DNA from: an uncultured Methanocorpusculum sp.
GTDB lineage: Archaea > Halobacteriota > Methanomicrobia > Methanomicrobiales > Methanocorpusculaceae
DNA length: 64,000 nucleotides
Assembly (NCBI RefSeq): GCF_963667985.1
Contig: NZ_OY764081.1
Location: forward strand, 372,001-436,000
Reading direction: 5' to 3'
The notes under the pieces were generated by a model. It was given only the letters and a program-made list of their open reading frames with translations, was not told the origin of the DNA and ran no database searches. Shown piece by piece: positions 42,671-52,098 of the stretch. Every line of letters begins with the position of its first letter. Within the stretch, counting starts at the first letter, position 1. The position numbers and the translations under genes were made by a program.

Positions 42671-43816
42671 TTACCTCCAGGTTTTTACGGCGAGCAGAAC
42701 CGCCGCGTTGTGTTCTTTTGCAGACGAAAGAGCCTGCACCTTCGAGGCCGCAAAGTTCAGACCGCCCGTCTTGCTCACGGAAATCGTCTGGATCGGGGCA
42801 ATCTCTTCGATCGTCTGACGGATCGCGTCATCCTGGAATCCTTCGCAGACGGCTTTATGCTCTTCGCCGATCACAAGAACAATCTCCTTGTCCGGAGCCA
42901 GCCTGCGGAGGTAAGCGGCCGCATCGAGCGTGGTCTCTCGGGTCGTTCCGCTGTTTGCGTTGTCGAGGAACGGCACGCCGTCCTCGAGATAATACTGCAT
43001 CCTTCCTTCGATCGCGGTGAATCCGGCAAGCCTTGACGGGTCAAGACCGAGCAGCAGACCGGCGGCCGCGGCGCATTTGAGCGGCTCGCGGTATCCGGCA
43101 AGCGTAAGGAGCGGATTTTGGAACGATCCGCCGTCCCATGAAAGGCGATCGCCTTCGACGGATACGAGATCGTCGATGACATGCCACCCCTCCTTTAGCG
43201 GGACGCCGCGTGGGACGAGCACGGTTTTGCATTTTGCAAGCGACTCGAGTTTTGCGGCAAGGGCGCTCTTCTTTCCTGCGGCGATAGAATAATCGTCGGC
43301 CGAGGTCAGAATCCCGAGTGTTCCTATCCCGGTAACGCCGGCGGATACTTCGGCAACGAGCCATTTTGCACCGTGCGTCTTCGCCCCTCCGGCGGCAAGA
43401 AGAACCGACGCCGGCGTTATGCTTTTCTTCCAGAGGAGGGTCCCTTCCGGATAAACATAGGTCCCTCTGCTGGTGTGAAGCACGCCTTTCGTCGTGAAAA
43501 GAGAAGCGACCGCAAAAGAGGTGGTGGTCTTTCCTTTGGCGCCGGTCACTTCAATCACGGTCTCTGGCAGGTCGCCTGCAAGGCGGCGGGTCATTTCATG
43601 GTGGGAGATTACCGGGGTCTTTGTATTGAGGAGAGGATATGCCGGATCGAGATGGACCGGGGATGTGATCAGATCGTAATGACGGGACGCCACCTCTTCG
43701 GGCGTGAGGCCGACGCCTCTGTAGACATCCAAAGCTTCCACATCGTCGCCGTTTCGAAGAAGGGCTTCTGCGAGGATCGTTCCGCCGTGGATCGTATCGA
43801 GAACGAGGACTTTCAT
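42671..43816 (-). CDS. cfbE: Coenzyme F430 synthetase, Mur ligase-like
   Basis: A 381-residue MurD/MurF-like ATP-dependent ligase. The ATP loop is IEVTGAKGKTTTSFAVASL and the central and C-terminal ligase domains follow (LDNANSGTTRETTLDAAAY). CfbE forms the six-membered carbocyclic ring from the propionate side chain, finishing F430, the nickel cofactor of methyl-coenzyme M reductase. It overlaps the cfbA stop (ATGA). Confidence 0.9.
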   Translation of the reverse strand: MKVLVLDTIHGGTILAEALLRNGDDVEALDVYRGVGLTPEEVASRHYDLITSPVHLDPAYPLLNTKTPVISHHEMTRRLAGDLPETVIEVTGAKGKTTTSFAVASLFTTKGVLHTSRGTYVYPEGTLLWKKSITPASVLLAAGGAKTHGAKWLVAEVSAGVTGIGTLGILTSADDYSIAAGKKSALAAKLESLAKCKTVLVPRGVPLKEGWHVIDDLVSVEGDRLSWDGGSFQNPLLTLAGYREPLKCAAAAGLLLGLDPSRLAGFTAIEGRMQYYLEDGVPFLDNANSGTTRETTLDAAAYLRRLAPDKEIVLVIGEEHKAVCEGFQDDAIRQTIEEIAPIQTISVSKTGGLNFAASKVQALSSAKEHNAAVLLAVKTWR

Positions 43817-44226
43817 GCATCCTCCGGAAGTGTCTGGGCATTTGCGGCATTCTTGAGCATCAGTTCCGCTAACAGCGGATCGATCCCGATCGGCTCGGCA
43901 TAGACGAGAGGGACAACGCGGCCGTCGGCAAGCGTAAAGGTTCCGCGTTTTTTTCCGGCTTCGAGTCCGAGGATTTTTGGAATGTCGCGCAGTATATGGA
44001 TCCCTTTTGCGAGAAACAGAGGGACGACGATTAAAATCTCCAGATCCTCGCTGCGCATCAGATCGAGCCCTTCGGCAACGGTAGGATTACTGTATTCGAG
44101 GAAACAGGATTTGATCAGATAATCCCCCCCGCTTTCCTTCATCATCTCGGCGGTGGTCGTGATCAGCTCCTTATTGTACTGGAGCCGACTTCCGTGACCA
44201 ACCAGCAGGAGACCTTTTGCACTCAT
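43813..44226 (-). CDS. cfbA: Sirohydrochlorin nickelochelatase
   Basis: A 137-residue short CbiX-type chelatase, the small form that acts as a dimer. GLLLVGHGSRLQYNKEL carries the first metal-binding histidine. The second half has LIVVPLFLAKGIHIL with the other histidine, the usual position in CbiX-S proteins. In a cfb operon its metal is nickel. First gene of the nine-gene operon; a dyad at 44257-44271 marks the promoter region. Confidence 0.92.
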   Translation of the reverse strand: MSAKGLLLVGHGSRLQYNKELITTTAEMMKESGGDYLIKSCFLEYSNPTVAEGLDLMRSEDLEILIVVPLFLAKGIHILRDIPKILGLEAGKKRGTFTLADGRVVPLVYAEPIGIDPLLAELMLKNAANAQTLPEDA

Positions 44227-44256
44227 ATGTTTTTGGTTGGTTATGTATCCTCATAA

Positions 44257-44271
44257 ATTAGTATGACTAAT
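44257..44271 (-). promoter_or_regulatory. Perfect dyad upstream of the F430 operon
   Basis: ATTAGT and ACTAAT flank ATG as a perfect 15-base dyad, 31 bases before the cfbA start and next to a TATA-like stretch. The 140-base intergenic region also holds four copies of GTATGA on the plus strand (44261, 44315, 44333, 44365). GTATGA equals the half-site of the E. coli NikR nickel-regulator operator, although here the copies are direct rather than inverted. Regulation by nickel is only a hypothesis. Confidence 0.4.
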
Positions 44272-44366
44272 TGCTCTCACTCGTAATATTAGTGCAGTTG
44301 ACGGATGTACGTTCGTATGATAAAAATCGAAAGTATGAAATATGACCTAATTCGTACAATCTACGT

Positions 44367-44741
44367 ATGACATCAATTCCTCCAGAGTACCTCATCCTTC
44401 TCCGCTCAAAGGAAAAGGAAGACCGGCGTCTCGCCGCAGAAAAACTCGGGGAGCTTGGTCCGGCGGCAATCGAGGCAATCCGTCCCCTTCTAAACGATCC
44501 CGAATGGAGGCTCAGATATCGTGCGGCGGAGATCATCGGATTCACGGCATATCCGTCAGGAATTCCGCTTTTGACGCCCCTTCTTTCCGACGAAAAGGAT
44601 CATGTCCGGTATATGGCTGTCAAATCGCTTGGGCGCTGCGGCACAATAGAACTCGAACCGGTCATTTCGCCTATGCTCAATGATGAAAATCCGTTCGTCC
44701 GGCGGATCGCGGGCGGCGTGCTGTCCGGCTGGAAGATATGA
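44367..44741 (+). CDS. HEAT-repeat protein
   Basis: A 124-residue, all-helical protein of about three HEAT repeats (DRRLAAEKLGELGPAAIEAI, WRLRYRAAEIIGF, HVRYMAVKSLGRCG). Such PBS-lyase-type HEAT proteins are interaction adaptors. No catalytic residues are seen. It overlaps the TPR gene by ATGA, so the two repeat proteins are made together; it is divergent from cfbA. Confidence 0.85.
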   Translation: MTSIPPEYLILLRSKEKEDRRLAAEKLGELGPAAIEAIRPLLNDPEWRLRYRAAEIIGFTAYPSGIPLLTPLLSDEKDHVRYMAVKSLGRCGTIELEPVISPMLNDENPFVRRIAGGVLSGWKI

Positions 44742-45226
44742 ATACCGACAAAGAGCTTTTCCGAAAGGGTCTCGTTTTGTTTGCGGCCCGGGATTTTTCC
44801 GGGGCGGCCGGATGCTTTACGGATGCACTCTTGGAAAATCCTGAGAATGTGAACTATTATTATTACCGCGGCGTCTGCTATCAGGAGACCGGCGCCGCAG
44901 GCGAGGCAATATCGGATTATACGAGTGCTCTTTCCCGCAGCCCGTCCGCATATCCGATCCGGTATAACCGGGCCGATCTTTTTCTGCAGGCCGGGGACTT
45001 GGAAAAAGCACGGAAGGATTTCGAGGAGATTCTCAAAGCTGCGGGAAAGGAGGATCCCCACTGGTCGGCGCTTGCCTATCTCGGCCGTGGTCTGATCCGG
45101 CTCGAGGAGGGAGAGATCGAGGAGGCGATCATCGACCTCACGACCGCGGAGGATCTCGCAAAACTGGACGGGGACAAACTGCTTCTTGCGAGAATTGGCG
45201 ATGAACTCGAAAAAAGCGGGTTTTAG
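44738..45226 (+). CDS. Small TPR protein
   Basis: A 162-residue protein with about four TPR units (LFRKGLVLFAARDFSGAAGC, NYYYYRGVCYQETGAAGEAI, PIRYNRADLFLQAGDLEKAR, LAYLGRGLIRLEEGEIEEAI). Cytoplasmic and without other domains. It is coupled to the HEAT-repeat gene and converges with rfcS; a T8 run at 45228-45235 lies in the eight-base gap and runs into the rfcS stop. Confidence 0.85.
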   Translation: MNTDKELFRKGLVLFAARDFSGAAGCFTDALLENPENVNYYYYRGVCYQETGAAGEAISDYTSALSRSPSAYPIRYNRADLFLQAGDLEKARKDFEEILKAAGKEDPHWSALAYLGRGLIRLEEGEIEEAIIDLTTAEDLAKLDGDKLLLARIGDELEKSGF

Positions 45227-45233
45227 ATTTTTT

Positions 45234-46199
45234 TTAGTTCATGCCTGATCTGACGATCCGGGCAAGCAGGGCGTCCATCTGGATATCGGCGTCGGCCCCT
45301 TCGCTCATCCGGAAGTCGGCTTCGCCGAGGTGATCAATCAGGTCGACTTTGAGCCGGCGGTCGAGGGTCTCGGAACGCGAGATTTCGCGGTAAAGCTGGT
45401 TCAAGAGTTCGTTCGGCGCGATGCCTTTGTCGTACATGAGTGCGTGGAGCATGCGTTCGGCGGTCTCGAAGTCGCCTTCGAGGCAGCGGGCGAGGAGGTC
45501 GGTGATCTCTTGGGGTTTTGCGTTGGAGGTGATGGCGTAGATGTTTTCGGCGGTGGCGTGATCTGAGACGATGGCTGCCCCCTGGAGAGCGTTGATCGCT
45601 TTTCTCATGTCCCCAAGGGAGACGTAGGTGATCGCGACGTAAGCTCCTTCATCGATGGTTATTCCCTCTTTTTTTGCGATCCGTGCGATCTCTTCGGAGA
45701 TTGCCTCATCTGTAAGAGGTCTGAACCGGTAGATCGCACAGCGGGACTGGATGGGGTCGATTATTTTCGAGGAGTAGTTGCATGAGAGGATGAACCGGCA
45801 GGTCTCGGCATAGTTTTCCATGGTCCGGCGAAGAGCGGCCTGGGCATCCTGAGTAAGAGCGTCCGCTTCGTCTAAAAAGAGGATCTTGAACGTTGCATCG
45901 CCGAGAGGAGCGGTTCTTGCAAACTGTTTGATCTGGTTTCTGACAACGTCGATTCCCCGTTCATCCGAGGCGTTGAGTTCGCGGAAGTTCATATTCCAGG
46001 TATCGCCGAACATTTCGCGGGCCAACGCTACGGCACAGGTGGTCTTCCCGACGCCTGCCGAACCGGTGAAGAGGAGGTGGGGAAGGGCCTTGGTCGCGAC
46101 GTAGGAACGGAGCCGTTCTACGACGTCCTGCTGACCGACGACCTCGGCGAGATTTTTGGGCCGGTATTTTTCTATCCAGATTTCGGGGGAGACATCCAT
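45234..46199 (-). CDS. rfcS: Replication factor C small subunit
   Basis: A 321-residue AAA+ clamp-loader subunit, partner of RfcL (2873-4306). [16 protein letters not shown] is the usual opening. Walker A is [10 protein letters not shown] near residue 46, Walker [11 protein letters not shown], sensor/arginine finger SRCAIYRF. No intein is present, although rfcS genes of other archaea often have them. A dyad ends four bases before the start. Confidence 0.95.
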   Translation of the reverse strand: MDVSPEIWIEKYRPKNLAEVVGQQDVVERLRSYVATKALPHLLFTGSAGVGKTTCAVALAREMFGDTWNMNFRELNASDERGIDVVRNQIKQFARTAPLGDATFKILFLDEADALTQDAQAALRRTMENYAETCRFILSCNYSSKIIDPIQSRCAIYRFRPLTDEAISEEIARIAKKEGITIDEGAYVAITYVSLGDMRKAINALQGAAIVSDHATAENIYAITSNAKPQEITDLLARCLEGDFETAERMLHALMYDKGIAPNELLNQLYREISRSETLDRRLKVDLIDHLGEADFRMSEGADADIQMDALLARIVRSGMN

Positions 46200-46503
46200 G
46201 ATGAATGATTGTTGGACGTTACAACCAATTAATCATTCGACAGAGGGATTTTGGTAGGAGGGGAGTATCCACCCGCAAGCCTACCTACTTGGCCGCACAT
46301 CGAAGATTTGTGGTTGAATCTGACATTATCCTAAATACAGATAAAATCAGAATAATTTTACTGTGAGTTAAATGGATTAGTTTGGTTTGCGAGAAATCAG
46401 ACAATTACATATGCACTACATCAGGTTATGGGGAATATTTTATGGGACAGCATTCTTTTCAGGCCCGTGATAAAATATAGAGATCAGAAAAATAAGATCC
46501 GGG
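46200..46503. other. 304-base gap between rfcS and dapB
   Basis: No gene seen. It contains the rfcS start dyad and a second inverted repeat, GGTAGG/CCTACC at 46253-46285, with an inner GGAGTATCC. Beyond dapB there is a short T5 stretch but no strong terminator. The rest is A/T-rich and unassigned. Confidence 0.5.
46204..46237 (-). promoter_or_regulatory. Dyad abutting the rfcS start
   Basis: AATGATT (46204-46210) and AATCATT (46231-46237) are perfect inverted copies 20 bases apart; inner GTTG/CAAC can extend the stem. It ends four bases before the rfcS ATG, so it would be in the leader or over the transcription start. Confidence 0.4.
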
Positions 46504-47259
46504 TTATAACCCAAGGACCTCTTTCATTGTATATAAGCCGGGAGCTGCTTTGGGGACCCAGGCCGCTGCACGAACGGCCCCTCTCGCAAATACCGCTCTA
46601 TCATAGGCACGGTGCGTCAGCTCGATCGTCTCGTAGTTCTGGTGGAACTGGACCGTGTGGTCGCCGACTACATCGCCGCCGCGGATCACATGCACACCGA
46701 TCTCGTTTTTCCGCTCGGTCATTCCCTCGCGTCCGTACATCTCCTCGCGTTTGCCGACCTCTTCCTGGATCACCTTAAGGATCGTTTTCGCCGTTCCACT
46801 CGGTGCATCCTTCTTGTGCCGGTGGTGGGCCTCGATAACTTCAATATCGTAATCGCCGAGGCGTGACGCCGCATCGCGGACAAGTTCCCAGAAAATGTTC
46901 ACGCCGACGCTGAAGTTGGTCGTTTTAACGACCGGGACATTCTTTATTGCGTCAAGCAGCTCGGCATCCTGCTCAGGGGTAAAACCGGTAGTGCCGATAA
47001 CTAAAGCCACGCCTTTTTTCGCAGCGATCTTTGCGTTGACCATCGTTGCCGCCGCTACGGTAAAGTCGATCATCACATCGGGTTTGACCTCGTCGATGAA
47101 TGCGGCAAGCTTCTCGGATGGGACGACGGGTTTTCCAAGGACCGTCCCTTCACGGATATCCACGCCGCCGACAAGCTCAAGGTCCGGGTTCTCGATCACC
47201 ATGTTCGCGATCGTGGTTCCCATTCTGCCGAGTGCACCGCAGATGATGACCTTACTCAT
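46504..47259 (-). CDS. dapB: 4-hydroxy-tetrahydrodipicolinate reductase
   Basis: A 251-residue reductase of lysine synthesis. The nucleotide loop [14 protein letters not shown] opens the protein. The active-site histidine run is [15 protein letters not shown], with the lysine two positions on. [15 protein letters not shown] and [12 protein letters not shown] are standard. Start ATG 47259 overlaps the dapA stop by eight bases. The aspartate-side genes of the pathway are not in this window. Confidence 0.95.
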   Translation of the reverse strand: MSKVIICGALGRMGTTIANMVIENPDLELVGGVDIREGTVLGKPVVPSEKLAAFIDEVKPDVMIDFTVAAATMVNAKIAAKKGVALVIGTTGFTPEQDAELLDAIKNVPVVKTTNFSVGVNIFWELVRDAASRLGDYDIEVIEAHHRHKKDAPSGTAKTILKVIQEEVGKREEMYGREGMTERKNEIGVHVIRGGDVVGDHTVQFHQNYETIELTHRAYDRAVFARGAVRAAAWVPKAAPGLYTMKEVLGL

Positions 47260-48145
47260 ACCGGGAAAGCACCTCGCGAAGTACGGCTGTGTTCTGCTCG
47301 CCAAGCGAGTCTAAGGGGAGTCTGACATTTCCGGACGCGATCAGACCGCGGATCTCTGCGGCACGCTTAACCGGCACCGGGTTCACTTCCATGAAGAGAG
47401 CCTTGGACAGATCCATAAGTTCGTAATGCTTCTTCATCGCCACCTTGACATCGGATCTTCTGAACAGATCGTACATCTCGACCATGCGCTTTGGCTCGAT
47501 GTTTGCCGTAACGGAAATACAGCCGTGGCCGCCGACCGAAAGGACTGGAAGAGTCAGCGAGTCATCGCCGGAAGTAAGGATGAACGGATAATCGCGGTCG
47601 AGATCCTGGGTTCCCTGGATGATCGCCATCATCTGGTCGAGATTTCCACTGGCTTCCTTTACTGCGACCAGATTCGGAATGGTTTCGACCATTTCGATGA
47701 TCAGATCGGCAGGCAGGTTCTGACCGGTACGTCCCGGGATGTTGTACACGATCACCGGAAGGCCGATGTCGGCGACCTTTCTGTAGTGCTTCAAAAGGCC
47801 GGATCTGTTCGGCTTGTTGTAATACGGGCTGATCAGAAGTACACCGTCAGCTCCGGACATCTTTGCAGCACGGGTCATCAGAAGAGCTTCTTCCGTATTG
47901 TTCGAACCGGTTCCGGCGATGGCGGGAATACGGTTGCTTGTGGCGGAAACGGTTTCCTCAATGACACGAATATGCTCGGCATGTGTCATTGTTGCCGATT
48001 CTCCGGTTGAACCGCATGCGAGCAGTCCGTGAACGCCTCCACGTATGACATACTCTATGCAGTTTCTCAGACCGTCAATATCGAGCGACTGGGATGCGTC
48101 GTCATTGAACGGTGTGATGAGTGCAGGGATTACACCTTCAAACAT
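47252..48145 (-). CDS. dapA: 4-hydroxy-tetrahydrodipicolinate synthase
   Basis: A 297-residue class I aldolase-type TIM barrel. [13 protein letters not shown] opens the protein; [15 protein letters not shown] carries the substrate loop, [12 protein letters not shown] the active tyrosine, and [14 protein letters not shown] the Schiff-base lysine. It makes hydroxytetrahydrodipicolinate from pyruvate and aspartate semialdehyde, in an operon with dapB. It is divergent from the DUF362 gene. Confidence 0.95.
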   Translation of the reverse strand: MFEGVIPALITPFNDDASQSLDIDGLRNCIEYVIRGGVHGLLACGSTGESATMTHAEHIRVIEETVSATSNRIPAIAGTGSNNTEEALLMTRAAKMSGADGVLLISPYYNKPNRSGLLKHYRKVADIGLPVIVYNIPGRTGQNLPADLIIEMVETIPNLVAVKEASGNLDQMMAIIQGTQDLDRDYPFILTSGDDSLTLPVLSVGGHGCISVTANIEPKRMVEMYDLFRRSDVKVAMKKHYELMDLSKALFMEVNPVPVKRAAEIRGLIASGNVRLPLDSLGEQNTAVLREVLSRYE

Positions 48146-48276
48146 AGTACATTACCTTTAGGTTGAACGAGATGATGTATTTTGCGCAGTCAAAGTGGTT
48201 TGCTTTGAGGAAGGACGCGTCTTTTGCCAATCCCCTGCACGAAAAGATATTTTGTTCTGCGGTCAATAATTCATGA

Positions 48277-49380
48277 ATGGAAGACGTCTATATCGCCCGG
48301 GCCGGAGCGCAGTCCCAGGATAGGAACACAGAAAACAAAATCAAGGCACTTTGTATGGCGGCAGGCCTTGAAAATATGGTGACCCAGGGAGATCTGACCG
48401 CGGTCAAGGTCCACTTCGGCGAACTCGGAAACGACGCGTTCGTAAGTCCGATCCATGTTGCTTCGGTCGTGAAAGAGATCGAGAAGATCGGTGCTAAACC
48501 TTTTCTTACCGATACCAATACTCTCTACCTTGGCGGCAGGAGAAACTCCGTCGATCATACAAAAACTGCGGCGCTGCACGGATTCTGCTATCCGGTTTTC
48601 GACTGCCCAGTGATCATCGCCGACGGACTTCGCGGGCAGAGTTTCACTTCCGTAGACGTGTACGGAAAACATTTCGATTCGGTAAAGATCGCTTCCGAAA
48701 TCGTCTCAGCAGACAGTATGGTCGTCGTTTCCCACTTCAAAGGACATGAGGCCGCAGGATTCGGGGGAGCCTTGAAAAATCTCGGAATGGGCTGTGCGTC
48801 AAATGAGGGTAAACGCGAGCAGCACACGACCTGTCCAATGATTCTGGAGGATGTCTGCGTGACCTGCGGAGCCTGTATGAATGCCTGTCCAGAGTTCTGC
48901 ATCAACATTTCCGGTAAAGCGGTCTCGATCGATCTTGAACACTGTATCGGTTGTCTGATGTGCATGAACACCTGCCCGGAACATGCGATCGATCTCGACT
49001 GGAAGGATGACGGGGTCGTGTTCGTCGAACGAATGATCGAGTATGCGTCCGGGGCGGTCGGCAATAAAACCGGGAAGGCCTTTTACATCAACTTCTTAAC
49101 CAACATCACACCGCACTGTGATTGTACGCCGTGGAACGACATCCCGTTCGTTCCCGATATCGGCATTCTTGCCTCGACCGATCCGGTCGCGCTGGACAAG
49201 GCCTGTTTTGATCTTGTGAATGGCGAAGAGGGTGTCTTCGGCAGCCTTCTGCCGGATCACCATCAGCCCGGTGAGGAGAAATTTACCCGTGTATGGCCGG
49301 GAACCAACCCGGAACTGCAGATATCGTATGCCGAAGAGATGGGACTTGGACGAGGCGAGTATCGTCTGGTCGAGATCTAA
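48277..49380 (+). CDS. DUF362 protein with two [4Fe-4S] motifs
   Basis: A 367-residue protein with the DUF362 domain (TAVKVHFGELGNDAFVSP, SHFKGHEAAGFGGALKNLG) and an inserted ferredoxin of two cluster motifs, CVTCGACMNACPEFC and CIGCLMCMNTCPEHA, near residues 190-235. The family is widespread in anaerobes; its reaction is not established. The HFG and HFKGH histidines could bind metal. It stands alone between dapA and the DUF92 gene, with a T6 run after the stop. Confidence 0.85.
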   Translation: MEDVYIARAGAQSQDRNTENKIKALCMAAGLENMVTQGDLTAVKVHFGELGNDAFVSPIHVASVVKEIEKIGAKPFLTDTNTLYLGGRRNSVDHTKTAALHGFCYPVFDCPVIIADGLRGQSFTSVDVYGKHFDSVKIASEIVSADSMVVVSHFKGHEAAGFGGALKNLGMGCASNEGKREQHTTCPMILEDVCVTCGACMNACPEFCINISGKAVSIDLEHCIGCLMCMNTCPEHAIDLDWKDDGVVFVERMIEYASGAVGNKTGKAFYINFLTNITPHCDCTPWNDIPFVPDIGILASTDPVALDKACFDLVNGEEGVFGSLLPDHHQPGEEKFTRVWPGTNPELQISYAEEMGLGRGEYRLVEI

Positions 49381-49458
49381 TCTTTTTTACATGTATTTAA
49401 TTGGAATCATTACTACGCATAATCTTATCTTGATTAAAAATAAAACATAAAAACACCT

Positions 49459-50664
49459 ATGGATACACGAATCCGGCGTCTTATTTTCGCTCTTGTCGTT
49501 ACGGCATTGATGCTCGGATGGTCGTATATCCCTTATTTGGGTCTGGTAGTTCTCGCCTTTGCGGCAGTTCTCTATTTTGTGGACAAAAGCCGGTATTTTG
49601 CGATCGGCGTGGGTGTGCTCGCAATATTATACCAGACAGGAATGATTCCCGTTTCTGCACTGATCGGACCCCTGATGATGATCGTCTGGGGAGAATACCT
49701 GCTCAAAATATTCAAACAGGTAAGTCACCCAACGATTCTCTTCACAATTGGATCGTCTGCGGCCCTACTTGCAACGATGCTCTACACAAACGAGTATCAG
49801 CCGCTAGTTGGAATCATCGCGGTGATCGTTCTTCTGATGCTTCGAAGCATCTTAAAAGACCGCGAGGACGGTTCGATGATCGGTATTCTCGGGGTCGCGA
49901 TGACCATCACGCTGTTTGAGGATCTGGAGTTCTTCGTCGATTACCAGACTCTTGCCTTTGCCGTCGTCTTGTGTGCGGCGTTCGGATACTTTGCCTACCG
50001 GGCAAAGACGATCGATATGAGCGGCGTCTTTACGGCGGTGCTGTTCGGCGTGATTCTCATCACCTTTGCCGGCGTCAACTGGTTTTTTATCGTGATGTTG
50101 TTTTTTATTCTCGGATCGTTCTTCACCAAGTTCCGGTATGCTGAAAAGGAATTTTTAGGTGTGGCTGAGGGAAAAAAAGGCCGGAGGGGATACATGAATG
50201 CCTTCGCGAATGCGGGCGTCGGAGTCTGCGGAGCCGTGCTTTACGGGATAACCGGTGATGTTATATTCATCGCCCTGTTCGTTGGTTCCATTGCCACGGC
50301 GACCGGTGATACGCTGGCAAGCGAGATCGGCGTGACGGGGGGCACTCCGCGAATGATCACGACTCTTCGTCCGGTCCCGCCAGGGACGAACGGCGGAGTT
50401 ACCGGGATCGGCGAACTCGCCTGCGTGTTTGGGGCGTCCATAATATGTCTCCTTGCATTCATCCTCGGCGTGGCTCCATGGAATGTCTGCCTGATCGGCG
50501 TTGCGGCAGGATTCATCGGTACGAATCTTGACAGTCTTTACGGTGCTCTGATCGAAAACAAGGGTTTTATTGGGAATTCGGGGACCAATCTCCTCGCCAC
50601 GCTTTCAGGCGGGATCTTGGCCCTTCTTATCTGTCTGGCGCTGGTTGCGGCCGGCCTCGTCTGA
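49459..50664 (+). CDS. DUF92 family membrane protein
   Basis: A 401-residue integral membrane protein with about ten predicted helices. The C-terminal half is the DUF92 core: ATGDTLASEIGVTGG, TTLRPVPPGTNGGVTG and FIGTNLDSLYGALIENKG, which carry the conserved charged and glycine residues. Family members outside archaea include phytyl-phosphate kinase-like VTE6, so a prenyl-alcohol phosphate kinase activity is possible, as lipids are prenyl-based here. The hydrophobic N-terminal half (about 150 residues) is family-variable. It ends one base before the fumarase beta stop of the other strand. Confidence 0.8.
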   Translation: MDTRIRRLIFALVVTALMLGWSYIPYLGLVVLAFAAVLYFVDKSRYFAIGVGVLAILYQTGMIPVSALIGPLMMIVWGEYLLKIFKQVSHPTILFTIGSSAALLATMLYTNEYQPLVGIIAVIVLLMLRSILKDREDGSMIGILGVAMTITLFEDLEFFVDYQTLAFAVVLCAAFGYFAYRAKTIDMSGVFTAVLFGVILITFAGVNWFFIVMLFFILGSFFTKFRYAEKEFLGVAEGKKGRRGYMNAFANAGVGVCGAVLYGITGDVIFIALFVGSIATATGDTLASEIGVTGGTPRMITTLRPVPPGTNGGVTGIGELACVFGASIICLLAFILGVAPWNVCLIGVAAGFIGTNLDSLYGALIENKGFIGNSGTNLLATLSGGILALLICLALVAAGLV

Positions 50665-50665
50665 A

Positions 50666-51169
50666 TTATCTTACGAAAAGATCGCCGCCATGGGCATCTA
50701 TACCTACAACGACAGGCAGGTCGGTGAGTTTGATCTCCCAGATTCCTTCGGCCATTCCAAGTTCAGAATAATGACAGCCGGCAAGTTCCATGCATGAAGC
50801 GGCGAGAGCGGCGCACCCTCCCGTGAAAGCAAAATAGACAGCCCTTCCGCGAAGTTCTTCACGAACCGTTTCCGACATTCCGCCTTTTCCGATCAGGCCG
50901 CGAATACCTGCATCAAGCATGAACATTGTGAGATTATTCATCCGGGCAGATGTTGTCGGGCCGGCGGCCACGACTGTATTCTTCTCTTCGTCAATGACCG
51001 GGCCGCAGTGATAGATCACCGCCCCTTTCGGATCAAACGGAAAACCCTCTTCGCGTATTTTCTGGTGGGCTTCGTCGCGTGCAGTGTAGATTGTTCCTGA
51101 AAGAAGGACCCGGTCACCTGCACGGAGATCGAGCACTTCATCGCCGAGGGGAGTTGTCAGCCGGATCAT
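50666..51169 (-). CDS. Fumarate hydratase, beta subunit
   Basis: A 167-residue C-terminal subunit of the two-subunit class I fumarase (or L-tartrate dehydratase-like enzyme). It has LSGTIYTARDEAHQKI, VIYHCGPVID, GPTTSARMNNLTM and IGKGGM, all family-typical. Start ATG 51169 (ATGA overlap with alpha). It hydrates fumarate in the incomplete reductive citrate branch that gives oxoglutarate in these methanogens. Confidence 0.92.
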   Translation of the reverse strand: MIRLTTPLGDEVLDLRAGDRVLLSGTIYTARDEAHQKIREEGFPFDPKGAVIYHCGPVIDEEKNTVVAAGPTTSARMNNLTMFMLDAGIRGLIGKGGMSETVREELRGRAVYFAFTGGCAALAASCMELAGCHYSELGMAEGIWEIKLTDLPVVVGIDAHGGDLFVR

Positions 51170-51987
51170 AACTCCACCTCTACGACGCCGCGGCGGGAAC
51201 ACCAGCACTGAATATTGACGGCGACCGGAAGAGAAGCCGTGTGACATGCCCCTTCTTTTACCTTGACGGCAAGACAGGTCGTGTCGCCACCAAGTCCCAT
51301 CACGCCGATGCCGAGTTCATTGATCGAATCGCATATCTCCTGCTCAAAAGAGGTCATGCTGTTTATCGGCGCGAGAAGGGCCTCTTTTGCAAACGATGTG
51401 GCCGAGTCGAAGGTCCCGCCGATCCCGACCCCCACAACAATCGGCGGGCACGGACGGGAACCCGCATCTTTAACGACAGACGTCACGAACTCCGGGATTT
51501 TTTTGATTTCGGAGGGGAGCATCATCCTGATCTGGGACATGTTTTCCGATCCGGCTCCTTTGGGAAATACGGTGACACGGAGAGTATCTCCCGGGAGAAT
51601 ATGTACTGCCGGAATTCCTGCCCCGGTGTTGTCTCCCGAATTTTTCCTGGAGAGGGGATCGACCGCGTTTGGTCGGAGCGGAACGGATTTTGTTGCCCGG
51701 CGGATGCCTTCGCTTACGGCGTCATAGAGTTTTGTCGATAGAGGTACCGACTCAGGGATGGTCAGGTAGATGACGAGAATCCCGGTGTCCTGACAGATGG
51801 GGACATCTTTCTCACGGGCGACCTGGAGATTTGCAAAGATATTTTCAAACTCTCCGCGGGCGGTTGGGTTGGTTTCTTTATTGTATGCGGTATGCAGTGC
51901 TTCCTCCACATCTGGCGGAAGAATCGTCTCGGCCTGGTGAATTGCCTCTTCCACGGCGGATGCAAGACGGTTGTAGAGGGGGTCCAT
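51166..51987 (-). CDS. Fumarate hydratase, alpha subunit
   Basis: A 273-residue iron-sulfur subunit. The cluster cysteines are in DVPICQDTGILVIYL, EQEICDSINELGIG and VNIQCWCSRRGVVEVEL; VGVGIGGTFDSATSFAKEAL is the substrate loop. Translation overlaps the beta subunit. It is divergent from trmO; a 200-base region separates them. Confidence 0.92.
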   Translation of the reverse strand: MDPLYNRLASAVEEAIHQAETILPPDVEEALHTAYNKETNPTARGEFENIFANLQVAREKDVPICQDTGILVIYLTIPESVPLSTKLYDAVSEGIRRATKSVPLRPNAVDPLSRKNSGDNTGAGIPAVHILPGDTLRVTVFPKGAGSENMSQIRMMLPSEIKKIPEFVTSVVKDAGSRPCPPIVVGVGIGGTFDSATSFAKEALLAPINSMTSFEQEICDSINELGIGVMGLGGDTTCLAVKVKEGACHTASLPVAVNIQCWCSRRGVVEVEL

Positions 51988-52098
51988 GGTATATCTGTTT
52001 AGATGAGATATGGATTAATGTTTTTGATAAATAAAAAAAAAGACGGCGTGAGAGCGGTCCAATGGAGATTCCGTATGAGAGGGTGTGAATGGTATCAA

